Positions 44,401 through 53,532 of a stretch of 64,000 nt of DNA are shown in pieces. A program made the translations under genes and the position numbers. This DNA comes from Zygnema cylindricum. Taxonomy: Eukaryota; Streptophyta; Zygnematophyceae; Zygnematales; Zygnemataceae. The stretch spans positions 1 to 64,000 of the forward strand of contig JBBHKE010003371.1 in the NCBI GenBank assembly GCA_037447655.1. Reading direction: 5' to 3'. The notes beneath the pieces were generated by a model. The model was not told where the DNA came from. It saw only the letters and a list, made by a program, of their open reading frames with translations, and searched no databases. Each line of letters opens with the position of its first letter. Within the stretch, counting starts at the first letter, position 1.

Positions 44401-45263
44401 TCCTTCTTTTATTTTCATTTGAGATGCATCTCGCCTCCCAGGGTTCACTCACAATTTTTGCAATTGTGTAAGGTTGCCAATCTCCGGCGCTATTGTTCCC
44501 CCTAGGCCCAAGCCCTCCAGATCCAAGCCGTACATATACCTGCACCCCCCTCCCATCGAACGTTGAATAAGATCCCTCATTCCCCATCCCCTCCTCCCTC
44601 TCCCCTCCCCCTTCCCCCCCCTCCCTCCCTCCCCTCTCTCCCCAGTTGCAAGCCTCGACGGCGCCCAAGCATCGCAAAGAGCATCTCAGCAGGAAATCCA
44701 GGCAGCCTGTGACCAACATTTTTTAGTGCGACTTTCAGTGCGGATCTCATGGCAGCAGAGAATTTAGGCATCCTACAGATTTAAAATTAATTGCGATTTT
44801 TAGTGCGAATTCATTGCAACAAACAGTGCAGACAGCCTCAACATCCGAGTCAAAATTAAGTGCGATGTTTAGTGCGAAATGATGTTCGCATTGAAATAAG
44901 CAGAGAGTGCACGCAGCAATAATTATCACTCACATTCCTGTCACGCGACCGGAACCATCGCACTTGAAATTGTCTTCATTGTCGCAACTGATCTCCGGAA
45001 ATCGCCTCTTGTTCTTGACGGCCGCCTTCACCGCCTGCAGCGCCCTCTCTGCAGCAGCAATGAATGACGTCAGAAGCCTCACGGAGCGAATGAGAGCGAC
45101 CTTTTGCACGTGCGAAGGCAGACACGAAGATCGAAGCGTTGAGAAAAGGTTGAAGCAGAGAGCTGTGGAACTTACTGTCTTGTGCTGCCATGGTTACTGC
45201 CCACGTGGGTGCCACGTGGAACAAAACAATTAGTATCGTAGTCATCATGATCCTTTGAGCCAT
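23296..45263 (-). CDS. LRR-B: secreted leucine-rich-repeat protein with Cys-rich cap and Pro-rich tail
   Basis: Twelve exons (high to low): 45263-45176, 45048-44934, 44539-44453, 36398-36327, 33290-33219, 32192-32121, 29441-29370, 28003-27932, 27658-27587, 27354-27283, 24009-23723, 23435-23296. They sum to 1,221 nt, an uninterrupted frame of 406 residues plus TAA. Order: signal peptide (1-25), N-cap with QAVKAAVKNK and GRVTG, first LRR (YGLDLEGLGLGGTIAPEI), seven 24-residue LRRs (LxxNxLxGxIPSS), a ten-cysteine cap with EGF-like GGNGICS…GCACNKGY, then about 45 residues rich in Pro and Arg (RPPPSVSPPPL…). Likely extracellular or wall-associated, resembling LRR-extensins or receptor-like proteins. 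No membrane segment or kinase follows. Splicing is predicted by eye, and the last exon could instead continue. Confidence 0.8.
23723..24009 (-). CDS. LRR-B exon 11 (C-terminal cap, EGF-like)
   Basis: 287 nt, GAACAG|T…CAACT|GTAAGT. Begins DVSNNYLTRPAF (last LRR strand) and has ten cysteines, including KIECQAFCNATQVGGLCGGN and GCACNKGY, an EGF-like spacing. Confidence 0.85.
25035..26010. repeat. polypyrimidine tract
   Basis: CTCCCTCTC-rich sequence, briefly interrupted by mixed sequence near 25350-25600. Confidence 0.85.
26270..26940. repeat. polypyrimidine then polypurine tract
   Basis: CT-rich up to about 26700, then switching to GA-rich (AGAGAAGAAGAGAGGGAGGG). The two halves could partly pair as a hairpin. 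Confidence 0.7.
27283..27354 (-). CDS. LRR-B exon 10 (LRR)
   Basis: 72 nt, CACAG|A…GAATT|GTAAGA, reading RLNSNQLSGSIPSSFAQL then SSLKEL. Confidence 0.85.
27587..27658 (-). CDS. LRR-B exon 9 (LRR)
   Basis: 72 nt, CACAG|A…GCATT|GTAAGA, reading YLSGNQLSGSIPSSFGQL then SSLSAL. Nearly identical to exon 10, 304 bases away, with matching intron flanks (ACCAACATCCCCTCCCCACG). Confidence 0.87.
27872..27940. repeat. short tandem duplication at exon 8 donor
   Basis: GCAATT(T/G)GATTTGTTCATA plus ATTCGATCTTACAAAGC occurs twice head to tail, so the exon 8 donor context exists in two copies 37 bases apart. Only the right copy joins the LRR exon. Confidence 0.8.
27932..28003 (-). CDS. LRR-B exon 8 (LRR)
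   Basis: 72 nt, CATAG|A…GCTTT|GTAAGA, reading TLDNNRLSGSIPSSISQL then PTLDAL. Confidence 0.85.
28004..29369 (-). other. LRR-B intron 7
   Basis: AT-rich; its 28440-28690 and 29150-29369 parts are paralogous to 31270-31520 and 31880-32120 in intron 6. No gene recognised. Confidence 0.6.
29370..29441 (-). CDS. LRR-B exon 7 (LRR)
   Basis: 72 nt, CATAG|A…ATTTTT|GTAAGA, reading ELSDNQLSGTIPSSIDQL then KSLIFL. Confidence 0.83.
29442..32120 (-). other. LRR-B intron 6
   Basis: Holds the 1.7 kb polypyrimidine tract (29590-31260) and sequence paralogous to intron 7. Frames of up to 231 codons in the tract are Pro/Ser/Leu low complexity. Confidence 0.65.
29590..31260. repeat. 1.7 kb polypyrimidine tract
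   Basis: Nearly continuous C/T on the plus strand (purines in the LRR-B transcript), including a (CCCT)n block at 30205-30265. It is the longest such tract in the window. Confidence 0.92.
32121..32192 (-). CDS. LRR-B exon 6 (LRR)
   Basis: 72 nt, CACAG|A…GATTT|GTAAGA, reading MLYNNHLSGSIPSSIGQM then KSLTDL. Confidence 0.85.
32193..33218 (-). other. LRR-B intron 5
   Basis: AT-rich intron with short CT-rich patches near 32580-32720; no gene recognised. Confidence 0.55.
33219..33290 (-). CDS. LRR-B exon 5 (LRR)
   Basis: 72 nt, CATAG|G…GAATT|GTAAGA, reading LLYNNQLYGSIPSSVLKL then TSLTEL. Closest in the window to LRR-A exon 6 (SLYNNYLNGSIPSSILKL). Confidence 0.83.
35170..35205. repeat. GTGTAGTG tandem repeat
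   Basis: The 10-mer TAGTGGTG(TAG) recurs about four times head to tail. Confidence 0.85.
35270..35850 (-). pseudogene. degenerate Ty1/copia gag-protease fragment (copia-5)
   Basis: On the minus strand the copia aspartic protease signature DWIVDTGAMHHSCN reads at about 35580-35540, with a mutated zinc-knuckle-like region upstream (35615-35680) and frame-shifted protease sequence downstream. LTR ends were not identified. Named from the motif only. Confidence 0.6.
36327..36398 (-). CDS. LRR-B exon 4 (LRR)
   Basis: 72 nt, CATAG|A…GTCTT|GTAAGA, reading YMGDNNLTGNIPPSIGQL then TSLQVL. Corresponds to LRR-A exon 5. Confidence 0.83.
36399..37447 (-). other. LRR-B intron 3, left part
   Basis: Sequence paralogous to LRR-A intron 4 (protein-free), with a GA tract at 37095-37290. 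Confidence 0.55.
37095..37290. repeat. polypurine tract
   Basis: GAGGGG-rich on the plus strand; the counterpart of the CT tract in LRR-A intron 4. Confidence 0.75.
37448..38510 (+). mobile_element. copia-2 5' LTR
   Basis: Starts TGTTACG and ends near TCGATCA (end placed by comparison with the 3' LTR and the primer site). Interrupted by M2 copy 2. Confidence 0.75.
37528..38005. mobile_element. hAT-like element M2, copy 2 (inside copia-2 LTR)
   Basis: Starts CAGAGGTCGCAAA, ends TTTGGGACCTCTA. Flanks CGCGAAAG (37520-37527) and CGCGAAAT (38006-38013) are a 7/8 target duplication. The uninterrupted sequence is seen in the 3' LTR (CCCGAAATTACTTTCA near 43409). Confidence 0.85.
38519..38534 (+). 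other. copia-2 primer binding site
   Basis: TTATCGGAGCAGGTAG, a decayed TGGTATC(A/G)GAGC site for tRNAi-Met, also matching the site at 19347. Confidence 0.7.
38628..43100 (+). pseudogene. copia-2 gag-pol remnant
   Basis: Gag pieces occupy 38628-39672. Two zinc-knuckle traces lie at 39715-39830 (RCNQPSYISTSC, and CSNCGK then a frame shift to IGHTNQQC). The protease signature WNIDTGASQH is at 40032. The integrase HHCC region is at 40478-40590 (LWHHQMCH…CNGC). The integrase core is at 40640-40990 (first Asp replaced: VNLCG; IIDDYSRF, IRSDN, NGIAEMN retained). RT is at 41930-42240 (DAKWVFKTK, QLDIGTAFLNEDI) with YVDD at 42384. RNase H traces are at 42690-43080 (SSTEAEYMAACGASKA). Multiple stops and frame shifts; cannot encode an active element. 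Confidence 0.85.
43324..43618 (+). mobile_element. copia-2 3' LTR (deleted internally)
   Basis: Follows the polypurine tract AGAGGGGAAA (43313-43323) and begins TGTTACAATTCATTG. Confidence 0.75.
43619..44452 (-). other. LRR-B intron 3, right part
   Basis: AT-rich, with a (TA)n run near 44206-44228; no gene seen. Confidence 0.55.
44453..44539 (-). CDS. LRR-B exon 3 (first LRR)
   Basis: 87 nt, GTGCAG|G…AAATT|GTGAGT, reading YMYGLDLEGLGLGGTIAPEI then GNLTQLQKL. Five codons longer than LRR-A exon 3. Confidence 0.85.
44540..44933 (-). other. LRR-B intron 2
   Basis: About 390 bases. Contains repeated phrases AAAATCGCACTT/GTGCGATTTT-like and CATGAGATCCGCACTGAAA, also present in LRR-A intron 2, and a CT tract (44585-44640). 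Confidence 0.6.
44934..45048 (-). CDS. LRR-B exon 2 (N-terminal LRR cap)
   Basis: 115 nt, GCTGCAG|AG…GGAAT|GTGAGT, reading RALQAVKAAVKNKRRFPEI, then SCDNEDNFKCDGSGRVTG. Confidence 0.85.
45049..45175 (-). other. LRR-B intron 1
   Basis: 127 bases, GTAAGT…CTGCTGCAG; the LRR-A counterpart is 126 bases and very similar. Reading through it in frame gives only a short nonsense tail. Confidence 0.75.
45176..45263 (-). CDS. LRR-B exon 1 (signal peptide)
   Basis: 88 nt from ATG 45263, encoding MAQRIMMTTILIVLFHVAPT then WAVTMAAQD. Hydrophobic core suited to secretion; the same start context as LRR-A. Confidence 0.85.
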
Positions 45264-45555
45264 CGCGGCTGCCCACTCGCCACGTCACGAGGCTTCTAGA
45301 GGAGGACACGTGGCAGTTTCTTTCCCAACAAGCTATTCAGTAGACGAATTAGGGTTTTGGCTTCAAGTGACCGTCTCCTTACAAATCCTTCAGATGCAAC
45401 CGTCGCAAGAACAGTCGCAAAAGCCGTCGCAAGAAATCTGTAATACACGGCGAATGTTGTACGATAAATATAAATAAAGACCAGATTCATTGGTCGTTTC
45501 TTTCTTTTCCGTACATGATTTCTGGTTCGACGGCAGCCGGATGTTCATGGTGACA
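45264..45555 (-). promoter_or_regulatory. LRR-B upstream region conserved with LRR-A
   Basis: Reverse counterpart of 10783-11066. The G-box core ACACGTGG lies at 45306-45313 and CCACGTCACGAGG at 45280-45292. Confidence 0.6.
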
Positions 45556-45932
45556 CAGTTCGGATTCCGTAATCATTTACACAGCATCTGTACGGTACTC
45601 CGTATTCCTACTTGCACACTATTTGTCCGTTCGCTCTTTAGTGAACAACATGGACGGTGCAACAAACAGTGAATGGCAATTAGTGTGAGGCTGTGCGCGC
45701 ATGCAACCGACACTTTCAAATTTCACTTTGGATTTTAGTTGAGATTCTTCAAATTACTTTTCAGAGTGGTCCAAAGTACGAAAGCGAATTCGTCACTTTG
45801 GGAGCATGCCCATGTAACCGACAATTAGAAGTGGTGCTTTTTATCTTGGTGACTATTCTTCGAACTCCTGTACCTACCTGGTATCGAGCAATCCGTAGGA
45901 AAAAAATTATGTGTAGTTTTGTGTGTTCAAAC
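45556..45932. other. no recognisable gene
   Basis: Mixed sequence upstream of LRR-B; a phrase (CATGTAACCGA…) recurs at about 45810 and 46570. Nothing assigned. Confidence 0.4.
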
Positions 45933-46451
45933 CATAGTTCAAAAGTAGGCGAAAGTAGGCCCATACAATATGCCTATTGTATGTAAAACATACAATATGA
46001 CCTTAAGACCCATATTGTATGGGTCGCAAAATGAAAAAAATAGTAACAGGGTTGAGTTGCAAATTGATCCATAGAGAATTAAACATCATGTCTAAATTTT
46101 GAAAAACATTCGGACGAATTTGTTTTTTCTATGAGTTTCGAGGTATTTTTTATTTAAACCGTCAGATTTTGGACGATCGGACGGTAACTAATCAAATTAG
46201 CGATCTAAGAAGATCACATGAAAAGCCTATAACACAACTTACGATAGGACAATTTGTCACAGTAGCGTCTGCAATTTTGAAAATTTCATCCAGCGGGGTG
46301 CGCTGTACTATGATCATACGTCAGATTCATACGTTCGTACAAAAGTGTGCACGATGCACACACATACAATATGCTTACTCTAAGCGAGTTTTGCGCAAAG
46401 TTTTATGCGCTACCAAAGGCCTACCATAAAAACGCCTACTTTTGAAATATG
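45933..46451. mobile_element. hAT-like MITE M1, copy D
   Basis: Starts CATAGTTCAAAAGTAGGCG, ends CGCCTACTTTTGAAATATG, with exact 8-bp flanks GTTCAAAC (45925-45932 and 46452-46459). About 150 bases longer than copy A because of extra sequence near 46250-46400. Confidence 0.87.
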
Positions 46452-46459
46452 GTTCAAAC

Positions 46460-47564
46460 GCTCCACAATAATATTTTTTTACCGTAGGGTTTGTCCTTTG
46501 ACTTTATGGTACTGCCCAACTGTTTGAAAGTTGATTTTTCCATGTGACGTCGACTAAAGGTACTATCCCATGTAACCGAAACTTAATCTTATTACTTTGT
46601 TTTTAGCGAAGATTCTCCGTACAGCTTTCAGAGCATTCGTATGTAAAGAAATGAAATTGTAACTTTAGATTGTGACACATGTATACGAAGGTGTAATTTG
46701 TGACGATAGTAGACGAGTACAAAACTTGCGACAATTGATGACGTTTACAAAATAGAGACGGTTGTAGACGTCTACCTACTTGTGACATTGTTGATGTTTA
46801 GGGTTTGTGACATTTTGACGTCACACATACTTATGAAAGCTTCAACGTCAATCATTCCAAAACATTTCGCCATGGTTTCCCTATTTTGTTTTTTCATCCG
46901 TTCTCACTCTACTTGGCATCAAAATAAGCTAAAAGACGGCCAAAATAAATCTTTTTCATAGATCTTTCATTTGATACCTTTCTTGCCGTTTTTCATTGCA
47001 AGAATTGTGAGATAGACGCGTTAGTGGGAGAGGAGGAGAGAGGTAAGCGCTTTCACGGACTTCGCTTTTGCTAAATGGCGTCCGTTGGTCGGAACCCCCT
47101 CCACAGTACGTGTACGAAAAAAAAAGCACGGAAAAAGTCAAGGACAAGCTAAAAACATGCGGTGGGTTTTTTTTCAGGTTCTTCGCGCACAAAAATTGTC
47201 AAAAAATTTCGACACGTGCAACAACATTTGCCTATTCGCTCACCTCATGTAACTATATTTAAAATCACATTGCGAGGTGATTTTATATCAAGTTTGACAA
47301 TGAGCTGAATGGACGCGAAATTGGGTCGAAACGTGTTAGACAACAAACTGTAGTACATACTTAGTTTCAAAGTAACGCAAATTGTACGATGGTAATTTCA
47401 ATATTTTGAAACACCTGCGGATTTTCACGGTATTTTATAAGATATGGAGGAAAACAACTAAAAATTATTGTAAATTTAGCAAATGCGAAAATACCTTGAC
47501 GTTGCTGATTTTTTCATCTAACGTCAATTGAAATGGGTGTGTATAACATAAAGCTTCAAAATAT
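46460..47564. other. no recognisable gene
   Basis: Intergenic-like, AT-rich. A small hairpin TAAAATCAC…GTGATTTTA lies near 47258-47286. No coding similarity seen. Confidence 0.45.
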
Positions 47565-48666
47565 TGTTGAAAAAAGGTGTATTCTATTCTATCTTGTTTT
47601 AGCCTATGGTCATTCTACAGCTCTAATACTTGTCGTTGTCACTGAGAACAGGAAGGCATCCATGGTTGCCTCAACCAGATAAGAAGAACTGGAAGGCAGC
47701 CATGGTTGCCTCAGGCAGATAAGAAGACAGGTTCAAGGCACAGCCCTGCAAAATAAGGCATTGAGAACTGGCATAAAGTATTGAGAACTAGCAGACAACC
47801 ATGGCTGCCTCATGCATATAACAAAACAGGTTGAAGACACAACCCTCCAAAAGATAGGCTATTACGAAAAGGATTTGAGGCAGTGACCTCTCGGATATCC
47901 GCCGTACGGATTAGCCGCTCGCTTTATCCGATAGGTCATTACTAAGCGTTACACATCAGGTATATGATAATTTTTAAACAGTGATGAGGCGACACATTAC
48001 ATTTAGCAGCTTACAGTACAAAATGAACATGAAACGTGCAGGAACGCAGGAAATATTGGACTGCACGAAATAAACGAAACGACATTTAATTTCAACAGAC
48101 AAAATCAAACGTCGTTCGCGATCGACCGCTCGCAAATAAGCTGGAATTTCGGAGTAGACATTTGGCGTTTTGCAAGCCAATGTCTAAGGACAACACATGG
48201 CGTGTTATGATTAGAGATCGGATGTTACAGGGGGAGCAACTACGACACAGGAGCTGACACACGTTAGCGGAGCGGCCATGTCGTACTATGGTCGTACAAT
48301 AAGTACATCGGTACCCGTACCTTCTTAAACGTTATAGTCATTTGATTGACTAGGTACACTAGTAGTAGGTTCAATGAGAAACCTTAGGACTTGGACAAAA
48401 TTTAGGTAGCCGCTTTTCTCCCAGAATGCAACGGTATTTATAGGCTATCTTTGGCCAATCGTAACGTAATGCTCAAATGAACAAATTCAGTGATTCTTTT
48501 TGTTGCGGACTTAACAATGTCTAGGCTACACATGTGTGAAGTCGGTTTGAGTTTTTGCGTGCCAAGGTGGCATTAATTCATTGGTAAAGACAAAAGTGCA
48601 AATATAATCCTAGAGGCTTTATATAAGTTGGACATTCTATAGACAAATGGAGGTCACAAAATTACA
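47565..48666 (+). mobile_element. copia-3 5' LTR
   Basis: About 1.1 kb, TGTTGAAAA … AAATTACA. Contains an antisense tRNA-like segment (47868-47942). Confidence 0.8.
47868..47942 (-). other. tRNA-like segment in copia-3 LTR
   Basis: On the minus strand, an A-box-like CTATCGGATAAAGCG is followed about 45 bases on by a B-box-like CTGCCTCAAATCC, with GGTCAC before it. Not a functional tRNA by eye. Confidence 0.5.
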
Positions 48667-51600
48667 AATTATAGGCTTATCCTATACGGTGCCCATTTTC
48701 AATGGAACAGGGTTCATATACTAAGAAACCATGATGAGGAGTGCATTGTTTGAAAAATAACTTTGGGGCATTGTGAGTGGTTGTGTGCGTCGGCTATCTC
48801 CAATATTGGGAGTTCCACTATGGTTTTGAGGATCTCAATTCACCGGAGGATCTGCGGAGGTAGAGGTGGTAAAGGATGGTAGGGAAAGCATCCTGTCGAA
48901 CAAAACAAAAGAGAAGGGGTAAGAGAAACTCACACCGATGGTTACTGGATCGGCTCTGGTAGTTGATCTTCAGAAAACTGAGGCAAATGATTTTGAAATC
49001 TGGGAATTCAACAACACTGTGGTGACTCATTTTATTCTCGGGCGTCTGATTCAATAAGTTGCTACACCTCATATTCCATGTTGAAAAGGCGGACAAGTTG
49101 TGGGAGGCTCTTGTCAACATATACAAGAGTGGTATGATTCACCAGCAGAAGTTCGCAGATCAAAAAGTAAAAGCATATGTGTACAAAGGGGGAAAAATGA
49201 TAGACATTTGCAATGACGTGGCAGGATTATTAATAGAGTTAGAGAGTGTAGGAAAAAAGGAGACCGAGCTAGAGAACGTGAATTCTTTGTTGATGAAACT
49301 CCTAGATGATTATGAAAACATTGTTAACAAGGTTCAGGATTTGTTAGTTCACCGATAGATCTTCAACTCAGTTGTGAGGATGATTTTGGTTTGAAAGAGA
49401 ACAATTAAGATTTTGAGAGGAGGAAAGAGCGTTCAAGCATTGGCTAGTTGAAATTAATGGGGGGATTATGATTCTAAGAAACCCTATGGAAACTTTGGTG
49501 GAGGAGGAAGAGGAAACCAATCGGACGGATCAGGATCGAGGCCTCTAAAAGAGCTTTGTTACTTTTGTAAGAAGTCAGGACATTACACGACAAAATGTAT
49601 TAAATTGACAGAGCTGAGATTGAAGGAGGGGCATATTGGAAAAACAGCCGCAGGAAAGGAAAAGGTATTTGTGGCAACACAAGTCATGGGAGAAGATTCC
49701 GATGAGGACAATAGAGAATTTATCCTCAAGGAGGAGCTGAAGGTGAAAGGTGAGCCGGAGATTCTAAGGAGGCAAAAGTGTGCTTTTCGTGGAGGGAAAG
49801 AAGCTTTTGAAGAACGATGGATTATTGATTCAAAAGCCTTTATGCATATATGAAGAGAAAAACCATTGTTTACCAAAAAAAATAAGATCCTATTGTAGAG
49901 ATAAAGTATGGGGATGGGAGAATAGTAACCACTAATATAATTGGATATGTGGATCGGAAAGTCTTAGTTGATGGTAAAACATCCATAGTCATTTTCTCTG
50001 ATGTTATTTTTTATTCCAGTGTTGAACAAGAATCTTATCTTTACGTCGGTCGTAGATGATAAGGGTTTTGAGACTAGAACTAAGAAATGAGTCTTTGTTG
50101 CTAGTCATGAGAATGAAATATATTTCATAGCTGAAAAAGGTAGCTAATGAATGTTTAGGCTGAATTTGAGTAATGGAAAGACATGTGTTTACTATGCTGG
50201 TGAAATGTATTTGATGATGTGGCATAAAAGATTAGGACATGTGCATCTAGATAGATTGAAACAAATGAAGAAAATAGGTGTAGTTGAGCGAATACATTTT
50301 GGAGATAATGAGACCTTAGATAATTGTAGTGGATGTGCTCAAGGTAAGGCCCACAAATTGCGTTTCCCAAAAATTGCAACATATAAGGGTGAAAAGGTCT
50401 TAGAATTAGTTCATACTGACATATGGGGACCGGCCACCGGCCAAAGTCCCATCAGTTGGAGGGAAAATATTTATGTTTACTATCTCTGATGATTCGTGTA
50501 GATACTCTATAGTATATTTCATGAAAAACAAATATAAGGCTTTGGCTTATTTTAAAGAGTATAAAGTATGGAGTGAGAAGCTTCATGAGACACCTATAAA
50601 GAGAGTGAGGAGTGATAATGGGGGGGAATACACATCTAATGAGTTTGAGGATTTTTTGAAAGAGGAAGGGGTTCAACACTAAAAGAATGTTCAAAAGAAC
50701 CCACAACAAAACAGTGTAGCCGAGAGGCTAGATCCGACATTAGGTGATACTGCCCGTAGTATGTTGTTCGTTAAAAATATAAAAAAATAGTTTTGGGCAG
50801 AAGCTATGAAATGTGCTAACAATCTCAAAAAAAGAGTCCTTACCTTGGCAGTTAAAGAACAAACACCTAACGAAAGATAGACATGGAGAAAACCTTATAT
50901 TTCACACTTAAAGGTGTTTTTATGTCAAGTGTTTAGTCTAAACACAAAAAAATCTGATTGGAAGTTAGATGCAAGAGGAAAGCCAGGATACCTACTTGGG
51001 GGTATGATGAAAATGTAAAGGGATATAAAGTGTATGATCTCGGAAGAGAAGACATCATTCTAGTAAAACACTAGGTAGTCATGGATGAAAGAAAGTCCAT
51101 AGATCCCTTTAAATACACTTAACCGGTTAGCATTAGAAATTGAATCCGAAAATGAGTTAGATTCATATTCGCATAACCGAACTCCGTTTCAGACTGACCT
51201 TGCAAAGGAAGAGAAAAATATGACCGAGAGTGAACCTCTCTTGTAGTCACAGCTTCCGTTTCAAACCGAGGAAAAAAACGAGGAAAGATCAGAAATGGAT
51301 GATAAATGCCGTGAGATGGATTCCACGGATAGGGAAGATGATAAAGTCATCTAGAGAAATATGAGATTACCCTCCATTCCAGCATCAGATTTTGAAGGAG
51401 GTAGGAGGAGGCGCAAGAGAGTTCAAGAGAGACAAGTAAACATTAAGATAACTAATCTGTCACATTTAAGCGAACCTTAGACTTACTCAGAAGCAATTAA
51501 TAGTTATAAACGTAGTAAATGGATGACAACCATTAACCAAGACATGGCTTCCATTATGGAAGCAAACACATGGGAGTTGGTGGATTGTCCTTCATCCAAA

Positions 51601-53044
51601 AAGCCGACAGGATGCAAGTGGGTATTTAAGTTGAAACTCAATCCGGATAACACTATGAAGCGATACAAGACTAGATTAGTGGAAACGGGGTTAATACACA
51701 AAGAGGGAATCAATTTTGAGGAGACCTCGCTCACGTTTTTATATTTCTCTCCGTCCGGATTCTACTTAGTCTAGCGTCAACGAAAGAAATAGAAGGTCAC
51801 CAAATGGACATCAAAACCCCTTTCTTAAGAAAAAAGATCTTTATGCAATAGCCTAAAGGATTTGTGGAGAAAGGAGAAGAAAGTAAGGTGTGCAGATTGA
51901 TAAAGTCTCTTTATGGACTAAAACAAGCTCCACGCAAATAGATTAAGAAGCAGGACAAGTTTTTGACGAGTTTGGGATATATCCGAATCACTTAGAATCA
52001 TTCTATCTATATATTCGAGGACGAGGAAGGTATAATTTTCATTACCATCTATGTTGATGATTTTCTTGTTTTGAGTAAATCAATGGAGAAAATTAATAGA
52101 TTGAAAAAGGATCTAAGGAGAAGATTCAAAATGAAAGACTAGGGGGGAAGCAAAATATATTTGGGAATTTAGATGGAGAGGGATAGAGAGAAGACAACAA
52201 TTAGACTAACTTAAAATGAAGCAATAGGAAATATGCTTGAAAAATTTCAAATAGATAAAGCAAATAGTTGTACGACTCCAATGGATTTAAAGAAAGGAAA
52301 TGAGAAGAGCTCAAAATAAGGAGTCTTAATATAAGATAATGAGTTAGGACCTGAGGAAAGCAAGTTTATGCAAACTGTTCCATACAGACAGGTTGTCGAT
52401 AGTTTGATCTAATTTGTGAACTCAACTTATCCTGATATAGCAACAGCTGTACGCATATTAAGTAGTTGTCTGAATGATCTTAGGAAAGAAGACTAGGGAG
52501 CACCCAAAAGGGTCATGCAATACTTGAAGGATTGAGAGATCCGTGGTTGCATTTGGGAGGGGATAATACTGACATAACCACTTGGAGTGATGCCAATTAT
52601 GGGGATGCTTTGATGAGGAGGTGTACTTTTGGGTATGTGCTGTATGTTGTGAATGGGGCTTGCTGTTGGAGCAGCAAGCAACAAAAGGTGATTGCTTAGT
52701 CCACCATAAAGGTTGAGTATATGGCCTCTTGTTTGGCTGTGAAAGAATTAATGTGGGTGAAATCTCTACTTAAAAAACTTACATATATAAAGAATGGGGT
52801 ACAAAAGGTATTTTGTGATAATCAAGCTGTAATTGCAATTGCAGCAAACCCTAAGCATCACTTTAAAGCAAAACATGTAGATATTAGTTTGAGTTTTATC
52901 AGAAAGAAGGTTGAGGATAAAATAATTAGTTTGGAATATAGACCAGAGGGAGAAATGGTAGCAGATATGATGACTAAGCCGGTTCCTTCTCCCAAATTGA
53001 TATTTTGTACGGAGAAGTGTGGAATGAAGCAAAAGATATACTAG
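48667..53044 (+). pseudogene. copia-3 gag-pol remnant
   Basis: Gag at about 49059-49358. Zinc knuckle CYFCKKSGHYTTKC (CX2CX4HX4C) at 49557-49599. Damaged protease signature WIIDSKAFMH (usual SGA) near 49820. Integrase HHCC at 50218-50345 (MWHKRLGHVH…CSGCAQGKAH). Integrase core at 50410-50745 (VHTDIWGP, RSDNGGEYTSNEF). RT at 51540-52200 with YVDD near 52050. RNase H at 52560-53044 (AIAIAANPKHHFKAKHVD, ADMMTK). Many stops and frame shifts. Protein sequence is close to copia-4, so they are sister families. Confidence 0.85.
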
Positions 53045-53057
53045 AAAATAACGGGAG

Positions 53058-53532
53058 TGTTGAAAAATAGTATTTTGTATTCTATCTGGTTTTAGCCTAT
53101 GGTCATTCTGCAGCTCTCATACTTGTTGTAGTCACTTAGAACTAGAGCTGCATACTTGTCATAGTCAATGACAACTGGAACTGCATACTTGTTGTAGTCA
53201 GTGAGAACTAGCACGCAGCCATGGTTGCCTCTGGTAAATATGAAGACAAGCAGAAAAACACAGCCATGCAAAAGACAGACTGTCAAGAACAAGATTTGAA
53301 TGTGTGACCTCTCGGATAACCGCTATATGGATTAGCCGTTCGCTTTATCCAATAGGTATTCACAAAGAATTAAGCATTTTGTATGTGATAAACATTTAAA
53401 CACTGACGCGGTGACACATTTTATTTAACAGCTTACGGTAGAAAATGAACATGAAACGTGTAGGACCACACAAAATACAAGACCGCACAAAATAGACAAA
53501 ACCACATTTAATTTCAACGCACAAAATCAAAC
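53058..53532 (+). mobile_element. copia-3 3' LTR, first part
   Basis: Follows polypurine tract AAAATAACGGGAG and begins TGTTGAAAAATAG. Broken at AAAATCAAAC by copia-4. Includes an antisense tRNA-like segment at 53291-53362. Confidence 0.8.

Noticed and set aside
44976-45263. LRR-B exon 1 as a single 95-codon uninterrupted frame
   Set aside because: The GTAAGT…CTGCTGCAG intron restores the conserved N-cap frame, and the same intron is seen in LRR-A; the read-through is nonsense.
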